Assembly (NCBI GenBank): GCA_938007945.1
Contig: CALLME010000075.1
Span: forward strand, 1 to 5,740
From: an uncultured Caulobacterales bacterium
GTDB taxonomy: Bacteria; Pseudomonadota; Alphaproteobacteria; Caulobacterales; Maricaulaceae
DNA length: 5,740 bases
Direction: 5' to 3'
Numbering within the stretch: the stretch's first letter is position 1; every line of letters starts with the position of its first letter. The notes beneath the pieces are model-generated. The model made no database searches and was not told the origin of the DNA. It saw nothing but the letters and a program-made list of their open reading frames with translations. Positions 1 to 4,947 of this stretch are shown one piece after another. Position numbers and translations under genes: made by a program.

Positions 1-244
1 TTTTTACAAATATGACGGGCTGACATGGATAGCAGCGCCTGCGCAGGACTGGCCAAAAGATATTAAAATCGCGCTTAACGTCGACGGCGATGACGTGAAA
101 TTTGCCGAGACTCTGTCACCCTTAGTCGTGTTTGAACCTACTGGGGACTCGTCTGTATTTACGCTAAATCTGAGTGATTTTGACGGGCGTTATACTATTT
201 CGTCAATAGGCAATGGCCGCATTATATTTGAGAGCGGGTCATGA
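1..244 (+). CDS. gspH: Type II secretion minor pseudopilin GspH, C-terminal part (5' end outside window)
   Basis: An open frame enters from the left edge (first full codon at base 2) and gives 80 residues before TGA at 242-244. The visible part is the C-terminal beta-rich domain of a GspH/FimT-like pseudopilin. The stretch FEPTGDSSVFTLNL, followed by YTISSIGNGRIIFE, fits the usual GspH ending of a Pro-Gly turn, alternating hydrophobic strands and a final Gly-x-Ile strand. The N-terminal prepilin signal is not in the window, so the assignment rests on this C-terminal pattern and on the position directly before gspI. The family role is a minor pseudopilin of the periplasmic pseudopilus. The stop overlaps the gspI start by 4 nt (ATGA). 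No cysteine occurs in the visible part. Other FimT/GspH-type pseudopilins would look similar, but gene order strongly favours GspH. Confidence 0.85.
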   Translation, partial: FYKYDGLTWIAAPAQDWPKDIKIALNVDGDDVKFAETLSPLVVFEPTGDSSVFTLNLSDFDGRYTISSIGNGRIIFESGS

Positions 245-603
245 GACGGCGCGTCCAAGAAAACGGGTTTACCCTCGTCGAAGTCCTCGCCGCCCTACTT
301 GTCTTTAGTCTCTCTATCATAGGCCTGACCCATGCGGGCACACAAAGCGCACAAGCCGTCAGCATCATCACTGAGAAATCTCTCGCAAGCATAGCAGCCG
401 ATAATGCGTTGGTACGCACAAGATTACAGCCGCTCAAACTCGGGACAGTTAAATCCGAACAAACACAAATGGGGCAGGAATTTCTGGTCAGCGTCACCAC
501 AGCAAAAACCGAGTCCCCTGACTTTTTTACCCTCACCGCCGACGTCAAAAAAGAGGACGGAACACAAATACTCGTCTCACGCCAAGCCTTTCGGACACGA
601 TAA
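241..603 (+). CDS. gspI: Type II secretion minor pseudopilin GspI
   Basis: This 120-residue protein has a textbook prepilin N-terminus: a short basic leader (MRRRVQEN), then G9 followed by F10-T-L-V-E14 and a hydrophobic helix to about residue 30. Cleavage by the prepilin peptidase (GspO) is expected after G9, with N-methylation of F10; E14 is the conserved Glu at mature position 5. The helix continues into a segment around residues 50-65 (SIAADNALVRTRLQP) that matches the GspI pattern of small residues, then Asn, then Arg-Leu. Length is normal for GspI. In the family, GspI is the core of the I-J-K tip complex that primes pseudopilus assembly. The ATG lies in the ATGA overlap with gspH, with a GAGAG stretch about 6 nt upstream, so both position and leader support this start. 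There are no cysteines. Confidence 0.95.
   Translation: MRRRVQENGFTLVEVLAALLVFSLSIIGLTHAGTQSAQAVSIITEKSLASIAADNALVRTRLQPLKLGTVKSEQTQMGQEFLVSVTTAKTESPDFFTLTADVKKEDGTQILVSRQAFRTR
271..287 (+). repeat. 17-nt direct repeat copy 1 (prepilin motif of gspI)
   Basis: ACCCTCGTCGAAGTCCT encodes TLVEV plus the start of the next Leu codon in the gspI prepilin motif. The same 17 bases occur at 654-670 in gspJ. This is a repeat within paralogous coding sequence, not a mobile or regulatory repeat. Confidence 0.8.
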
Positions 604-1271
604 TGGGACGTTGGAACGCAGATAGAAAAGGCATGAGAGACGATGGCGGTTTCACCCTCGTCGAAGTCCTGATTGCGCTATTTATTTTCTCACTGATCAG
701 TGTTGGCGCGACCTCGGCTCTCACCTCGTCCCTGCGCGGGCAAGCGCAAATGGAAACGCGCCTTGAAGAAATTTCAAAACTGGATTCGCTGCGCGCGCTT
801 TTGCGGGCCGATATGGCGAGCCTGAGGCTTTATCCGCGTCGAGATGCTTATGGCTCGCAAGCGCGCTACAGTTTCTCTCTCGCAGGAGACGCGCTGATGG
901 ATTTCACGCGCAGTGGACGATCTAACCCGATGAATGAACCGCGCGGGGATTTGCAACATGTCGCTTATCTCTTGAAGGACGGCGCGCTCGTGCGGCGCAG
1001 CTATGCCCAAGTAAATCCTGCGCCAAATTCAGAATTTGCAGACCGCGAAATGCTCGACAATATCGTGAATGCCGAGTTCACCGCGATTGGCTATTTTCAA
1101 GGCCAAGGCGCGCAGGGGTTTGAAATGGAGCTTGAGAAATTTGTTTTAGATGCGGGTGCGGGCAAAACATATTCCGAAGGCGTGACCTCGCTAGAATTGA
1201 AAGCCGTTAAACTTGATCTTGAGTTTAAGGATGGTCTCACCCTTACACAATATTTCGAGATTGGCTTATGA
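603..1271 (+). CDS. gspJ: Type II secretion minor pseudopilin GspJ
   Basis: This 222-residue protein has a prepilin motif G16 followed by F17-T-L-V-E21 and a hydrophobic helix to about residue 38. The GspJ hallmark segment is visible at about 101-124: FTRSG, then NP, then R followed by LQHVAYLL, and LVRRSY at 129-134. The family role is a larger minor pseudopilin of the I-J-K tip complex. The first ATG overlaps the gspI stop as TAATG, which suits termination-reinitiation, but no strong Shine-Dalgarno precedes it and the leader would be 16 residues. A second in-frame ATG at 633 would give a 6-residue leader (MRDDGG), also typical of prepilins, so the exact start is uncertain. The hydrophobic core is nearly as in GspI, including a shared 17-nt DNA stretch. 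The stop overlaps gspK by 4 nt. There are no cysteines. Confidence 0.94.
   Translation: MGRWNADRKGMRDDGGFTLVEVLIALFIFSLISVGATSALTSSLRGQAQMETRLEEISKLDSLRALLRADMASLRLYPRRDAYGSQARYSFSLAGDALMDFTRSGRSNPMNEPRGDLQHVAYLLKDGALVRRSYAQVNPAPNSEFADREMLDNIVNAEFTAIGYFQGQGAQGFEMELEKFVLDAGAGKTYSEGVTSLELKAVKLDLEFKDGLTLTQYFEIGL
654..670 (+). repeat. 17-nt direct repeat copy 2 (prepilin motif of gspJ)
   Basis: This is the identical 17-base stretch in the gspJ prepilin motif. Flanking codons for the same residues already differ (GGG TTT before copy 1, GGT TTC before copy 2), so the identity ends abruptly on both sides. Confidence 0.8.
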
Positions 1272-2251
1272 GCGCGCGCGCGACGAAAGACAGAGGTGCG
1301 GTTCTACTGACCACCCTTCTCGTCATGAGCCTGATGGCAACCGTTGCGGTGAGCATTATGGATGATGTCCGATATGCGCTCAAACGTACCGCCAATGTGC
1401 AGGCTTACGCCCAAGCCGATTGGTATGTTTCTGGTGCGGAAGCGTATGCCCAAAACTATCTCGAAAATCTACTCACGAAAACAGACACGACCGCCTTAAA
1501 CGCAGGACTTTTGCAGGGTCAGCCAATAATTTTACCGCTGGAAGGCGGGACTATAAATCTATCTATCCGTGACGGTAGCCAATGTGTGTCGCTCAGTGAT
1601 CTACGCGAAAACGACGGGCGGCGGCTGTTTAGGCAGCTTTTGGAAACGCTCGGTTGGTCAAGTTTGTCTGCGGCAAATTTTACATCTGTCGCCACCGATT
1701 GGATTGACGAAGATACGCAAGCCTTGCCTGGTGGGGCAGAAGATTACGCTTATCTGGGCAAGACGCCCGCCTACCGCACACCCAATACAGCCTTTGCCTC
1801 AACGGGTGAATTGCGCGCGCTATCAGGATTAAAGACTGAGGATTACGCGGCGCTACGCCCCTATGTTTGTGCGCGCGAAAACAGTCCAACATATATTAAT
1901 ATTGATACGCTCTCACCCCTCCAAGCCCCCCTGCTCGCCGCCCTCCTTGGTGGTGTCGATAATATCGGCACGGCGCAATCCCTCATCGCGGAGCGCCCTG
2001 CGCAAGGGTTTCAGAGCCTCAATATTTTGAACGCGTCGGCGGCGTTATCGAGCGAGCCGTTGACGTCAGAGGCTCGCGCTAAACTCGTATTTGAACCGCG
2101 CTATCTCTGGATTGAGATGCAAGTGAATTATCAAAATATCACGCGTTACGCCGTCATAGAATATGCGGTTGAGGATAAAAAACTAACTCGCATTTTTAAA
2201 CGATTAGGCGCAGACGAACGTCGTCCGCCTATGGTAGAAAACCCCTCATGA
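1268..2251 (+). CDS. gspK: Type II secretion minor pseudopilin GspK
   Basis: This 327-residue protein has the atypical GspK prepilin N-terminus: RG10 followed by A11-V-L-L-T-T-L-L, with no Glu at mature position 5, as is usual for GspK, the pseudopilin at the pilus tip. The hydrophobic helix spans about 11-30. The large periplasmic domain shows family signatures: CVSLSDL at 106-112 (equivalent of the 'NLNDL' strand), DWIDED at 144-149, PGGAEDYAY at 154-162, a Tyr-Arg-x-Pro-Asn segment at 169-173, GELRALSGL at 180-188, and YINIDT at 209-214, the 'INVNT' motif that opens the second helical subdomain. Length is normal for the family. Cys106 and Cys201 are the only cysteines and could form a disulfide, which is inference. 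The start overlaps gspJ by 4 nt. Codons 2-5 include an 11-nt alternating GC tract. Confidence 0.95.
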   Translation: MSARATKDRGAVLLTTLLVMSLMATVAVSIMDDVRYALKRTANVQAYAQADWYVSGAEAYAQNYLENLLTKTDTTALNAGLLQGQPIILPLEGGTINLSIRDGSQCVSLSDLRENDGRRLFRQLLETLGWSSLSAANFTSVATDWIDEDTQALPGGAEDYAYLGKTPAYRTPNTAFASTGELRALSGLKTEDYAALRPYVCARENSPTYINIDTLSPLQAPLLAALLGGVDNIGTAQSLIAERPAQGFQSLNILNASAALSSEPLTSEARAKLVFEPRYLWIEMQVNYQNITRYAVIEYAVEDKKLTRIFKRLGADERRPPMVENPS

Positions 2252-3306
2252 CCGCACGCCCCGTTATCATTTATCCTGTGACAGCATCAGGTGAGCTTTT
2301 AATAAAGAAGCTCGACGGCGATTGTTCGGTTTATGAGGCTGACCGCCATAACGGCGAAACGTATGACCTCATCATTCCAGGTCAAATGGTGCGCGCGCAT
2401 TACCACGCGCTTCCAAAGTTGAGAGAGCGTGAGAAACTCGCGGCCGCACGATTTGCGATTGAAGAGCACATAGCCTCCGCGACTGACGCGCAACATATCG
2501 CTTTCGGCCATAGCACAGACGCCGCGCGGCTCAGCGTGATTGACGCTAATTATTTGCAAAACGCGCTCGATGATATGCAGAGTCGCGATGTTAGCATCAT
2601 GGATGTCTATGCCGATTATGATTGGGTCGCGCCGCAATCTTCCCCCATCAGACTTGATGACCGTTTCATCTTCACCGCAAATGAAAGCGGTGAGACGGGC
2701 TACACAATTGACCCGCATTGGGCGGACGCAGAGTTAAGCGCTCTGCCCGTCACGGATTGGTCGCAACTCACGCCGCGCGTAGACGCCGTGTCTTTACGCC
2801 AAGGGGCGTTTAGTAAAGGCGGTAACTTTTCCTTACCGACACATCAGCTCTCAAAAATTGCGGCGGTGCTTTTAATTGTGTCAGCGAGTTGGCTCGGTTT
2901 GCAATGGTCAGAGTCGCGCGCAATTGCGGCGCAGGCGTCTGAACTAAAGGCATTGACGGCACAAACATATACCAATGCCACGGGTCAGCCTGCCCCCGCT
3001 AACCCCGCGCTCTCCGTCACCCGCGCTGTCAAAAGCGGTGCTGGGTCTGGCCCCGAGTTTATGAGCGTTCTAGGGCAACTCAATGCCACGCTTACGCAGA
3101 CGGAGAACATTACCGTTCAGTCGCTTGATTATGATCCTGAGTCAGGGGCACTTTCGCTGCGGCTTATTTATCCAAATTTTGAGAGCGCGTCGGCCCTGCA
3201 AAATGCAGCACGCCAAACTGGAGCGAATTTCAACCCAGGCGGCGTCAGAGAACGTAATAACCAACTCATTGGCGAAGGCCGTTTTACCATCGGAGGCCCA
3301 TCATGA
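2248..3306 (+). CDS. gspL: Type II secretion inner-membrane platform protein GspL
   Basis: This 352-residue protein has GspL architecture. A cytoplasmic domain of about 200 residues includes LIIPGQMVRA at 41-50, a conserved 'LP' at 55-56, and a charged helix with AAARFAIEEHIA at 65-76, the usual GspL 'F-x-x-E-E-x-L' region. A single transmembrane segment lies at about 203-220, ending in Trp-Leu-Gly-Leu-Gln-Trp. A periplasmic part follows, with an Ala/Pro-rich linker (about 240-265) and a C-terminal ferredoxin-like fold (about 270-352). In the family, the cytoplasmic domain binds the ATPase GspE and the periplasmic domain pairs with GspM. Length is slightly below the roughly 380-400 residues of gammaproteobacterial members. 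The only Cys (C26) is cytoplasmic. It overlaps gspK and gspM by 4 nt each; its last codons contain the Shine-Dalgarno for gspM. Confidence 0.92.
   Translation: MTARPVIIYPVTASGELLIKKLDGDCSVYEADRHNGETYDLIIPGQMVRAHYHALPKLREREKLAAARFAIEEHIASATDAQHIAFGHSTDAARLSVIDANYLQNALDDMQSRDVSIMDVYADYDWVAPQSSPIRLDDRFIFTANESGETGYTIDPHWADAELSALPVTDWSQLTPRVDAVSLRQGAFSKGGNFSLPTHQLSKIAAVLLIVSASWLGLQWSESRAIAAQASELKALTAQTYTNATGQPAPANPALSVTRAVKSGAGSGPEFMSVLGQLNATLTQTENITVQSLDYDPESGALSLRLIYPNFESASALQNAARQTGANFNPGGVRERNNQLIGEGRFTIGGPS
3292..3296 (+). promoter_or_regulatory. Shine-Dalgarno for gspM inside gspL
   Basis: GGAGG sits 6 nt before the gspM ATG at 3303, within the last codons of gspL. It is the strongest ribosome binding site in the operon and confirms the overlapping ATGA start. 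It may allow gspM to be translated partly independently of gspL termination. Confidence 0.75.
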
Positions 3307-3773
3307 GCCTACCCCATATCTCAGCCTTTGAGAACCTCGCTCCGCGAGAGCGCGTCCTCGTCCTTCTCGCAGGCGTCTTGGTTTTACTTTTTATCCTCTG
3401 GCAATTCATACTGAGCCCCGTGCTTGATGGGCGCGCAAGTGCAAACCGCGCGCTTGAGACCGCAAAACGTGACTATCAGATTGTCAGCAATGGCGTGCAT
3501 AAATTACCTGCACAAAACGGTGGGCAAACCAAAACAGCCTTCACGCAAAACGACATCATCGAGGCCGCGCGACGCGCCAATATCACTATCTCGCGCATGC
3601 AACCGAGTGATGACGGCGCGGTCGAAATTTGGCTAGACGATAGCCCGACACTCAGCATTTATAGCTTTCTATCTGATTTTGACACGCGCTTTAACGCCCG
3701 TACAATGAAGGCGCAAATGACACGGCGCGAAGACGGTACAGTTGCGGCGCAATTTATTTTCTCGCCCGTCTGA
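3303..3773 (+). CDS. gspM: Type II secretion inner-membrane protein GspM
   Basis: This 156-residue bitopic protein has a short cytoplasmic N-terminus with the family signature LAPRERVLV at 12-20 (GspM proteins typically have an 'R-E-R' just before the membrane). One transmembrane helix spans about 18-37. A predicted helical segment (about 44-63) is followed by a small alpha/beta domain (about 80-156) of the ferredoxin-like type that pairs with GspL, for example IIEAARRANITISRMQP at 85-101 and a final strand AAQFIFSPV. Length matches the family (about 150-175). The start has the best Shine-Dalgarno in the operon (GGAGG at 3292-3296) and overlaps the gspL stop as ATGA. The stop overlaps the gspN start as TGATG. 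There are no cysteines. GspM is poorly conserved, so the call combines topology, the RER motif and operon position. Confidence 0.9.
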   Translation: MSLPHISAFENLAPRERVLVLLAGVLVLLFILWQFILSPVLDGRASANRALETAKRDYQIVSNGVHKLPAQNGGQTKTAFTQNDIIEAARRANITISRMQPSDDGAVEIWLDDSPTLSIYSFLSDFDTRFNARTMKAQMTRREDGTVAAQFIFSPV

Positions 3774-4474
3774 TGGCTTTTAAGAAACGTTACATCGGAC
3801 TAGCGCTCGCTATATTTGCAGCCGTCGGCCTTACGCAGTTTCCAGCAAAATGGGCGGCGACACTCGCGGGCGTGGACTTGCCTGTTACGCTCGGCGGCAC
3901 TGTCTGGAACGGCTACGCCCCAAGCATAAATGCCGTGCCGCCCATCCAATTTAAGACCTCACCAAGGGGATTTTTCAATAAGTCTTCGCTACTGACGTTT
4001 ACAGGCGCGGGAAACGGCGTATCTATTAATGGGCGCGCTGATTATAATAAAATTGAAGAGATAAATGTAACAGGAGACGCGAGTTTTTTAGGGCAAATCG
4101 ATGGACGTCTGTCAAACCTTTCTGGGCGCTTTGATATGAAAGCACGCGAGCTGAAAATTGACGGCGGATGCGATGGCGCATCGGGCGTAATTTCAACAGA
4201 CATTCTCGCGCGGAATACTCGACTTTGGCAATGGACGGGCCCGCCGCTGTCTGGCCCTATCACTTGCGAACAAGGTGTTCTGACCTCGATATTATCTGGG
4301 CAAATTCCTGGGCAGTCTGTAGAAGCCGTATTGAAAATACTGCCCGACGGAACATATCAAATTCGTGCTGTCATTAATACGAACACGCCTCAAGCGGGCG
4401 TGGTATTACCGCTTTACGGATTTGAAGCGCAAGGCGAACGCTTCACAATGAATGAGGCTGGCCGATGGATGTAA
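3773..4474 (+). CDS. gspN: Type II secretion accessory protein GspN
   Basis: This 233-residue protein has an uncleaved-looking N-terminal membrane anchor (about residues 6-24, preceded by FKKR) and a long beta-rich periplasmic domain. The key family signature is GGTVWNG at 41-47, the 'G-T-V/L-W-x-G' motif that starts GspN domains. Further repeats of short strands and glycine turns follow (GDASFLGQIDGRL at 101-113, LWQWTGPPLSG at 151-161). GspN occurs only in a subset of T2SS, usually right after gspM, and its exact role is not settled. Length is close to the usual value of about 250. Cys133 and Cys165 are the only cysteines and might form a disulfide (inference). No Shine-Dalgarno is visible upstream; the TGATG overlap with gspM suggests translation by coupling. 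Its last codons overlap the next gene by 10 nt. Confidence 0.9.
   Translation: MAFKKRYIGLALAIFAAVGLTQFPAKWAATLAGVDLPVTLGGTVWNGYAPSINAVPPIQFKTSPRGFFNKSSLLTFTGAGNGVSINGRADYNKIEEINVTGDASFLGQIDGRLSNLSGRFDMKARELKIDGGCDGASGVISTDILARNTRLWQWTGPPLSGPITCEQGVLTSILSGQIPGQSVEAVLKILPDGTYQIRAVINTNTPQAGVVLPLYGFEAQGERFTMNEAGRWM
4454..4457 (+). promoter_or_regulatory. Shine-Dalgarno for the terminal lipoprotein gene, inside gspN
   Basis: GAGG lies 7 nt before the ATG at 4465, inside the gspN coding sequence. It supports this start, which also gives a complete lipoprotein signal peptide. The next in-frame ATG (codon 15) would destroy the signal. Confidence 0.65.
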
Positions 4475-4947
4475 AAGTTTTACAGCGCATTGTCATAACG
4501 GGTTTTATGGTCACGCTATCCGCCTGTGCTACGACCTCGACGCCTACGCAATCTAAGATAAGTGAGACACCAAAAGACGGCCTCTCCGCCCGACAACTCG
4601 CAAATGGCGAATGTGGATTATTTGTCTGGACGGCAGGCGCCGAGAGACGTTTTATTTTGTTCGGGCAATCGCAAAAAGCAAGCGCCGTTTGGGCAAGAGA
4701 CGCAAATGAAATTTCACTCCGCGTGCAATCGCAAAGTGGATCAGCGGCGCAAGGACAATTTCCGAAACAAGTCTTCATCAGTGAGAGCGCAGACCAACTC
4801 GACCTAGACCTACGCGAACCGCAAGCCATTGAAAACGGTACACGTTACCGCTCGGGTACACTCACGAAAAAAACGGCTGATGGCTGGAACCGCGTCACCC
4901 CCGTTGTCGGGCTGTCAGCGTGTAAGCCGATTAATAAAGCGTCTTAA
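4465..4947 (+). CDS. Putative lipoprotein of unknown function at the end of the T2SS operon
   Basis: This 160-residue protein has a lipoprotein signal peptide: positive residues K4 and R8, a hydrophobic stretch 9-18, and a lipobox L18-S-A-C21 followed by Ala-Thr-Thr. There is no Asp after the lipid-bearing Cys, so outer-membrane sorting is likely if E. coli rules apply (inference). A Thr/Ser/Pro/Lys linker (about 22-40) leads to a compact domain of about 115 residues, probably beta-rich: ECGLFVWT at 49-56, RRFILFG at 61-67, ISLRVQS at 83-89, LDLDLREP at 112-119, and the ending TPVVGLSAC at 145-153. Cys50 and Cys153 bracket the domain and could form a disulfide. I do not recognise the family. 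The start is supported by GAGG at 4454-4457 and the 10-nt overlap with gspN. A T2SS accessory or pilotin-like role is suggested by context only. The 3' end overlaps the opposing gene by 17 bp. Confidence 0.85.
   Translation: MDVKVLQRIVITGFMVTLSACATTSTPTQSKISETPKDGLSARQLANGECGLFVWTAGAERRFILFGQSQKASAVWARDANEISLRVQSQSGSAAQGQFPKQVFISESADQLDLDLREPQAIENGTRYRSGTLTKKTADGWNRVTPVVGLSACKPINKAS

Noticed and set aside
222..548. 108-codon - strand open frame opposite gspI
   Set aside because: It is antisense to the prepilin motif and core of gspI and has no independent coding evidence.
2299..2718. 139-codon open frame on the - strand inside gspL
   Set aside because: It lies fully inside a well-supported gene in another frame, shows no recognisable domain, and has a composition typical of an antisense shadow.
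4443..4829. 128-codon - strand open frame antisense to the lipoprotein gene
   Set aside because: It is Cys- and Ser-rich, has no motif, and covers a gene with a clear signal peptide and ribosome binding site on the + strand.
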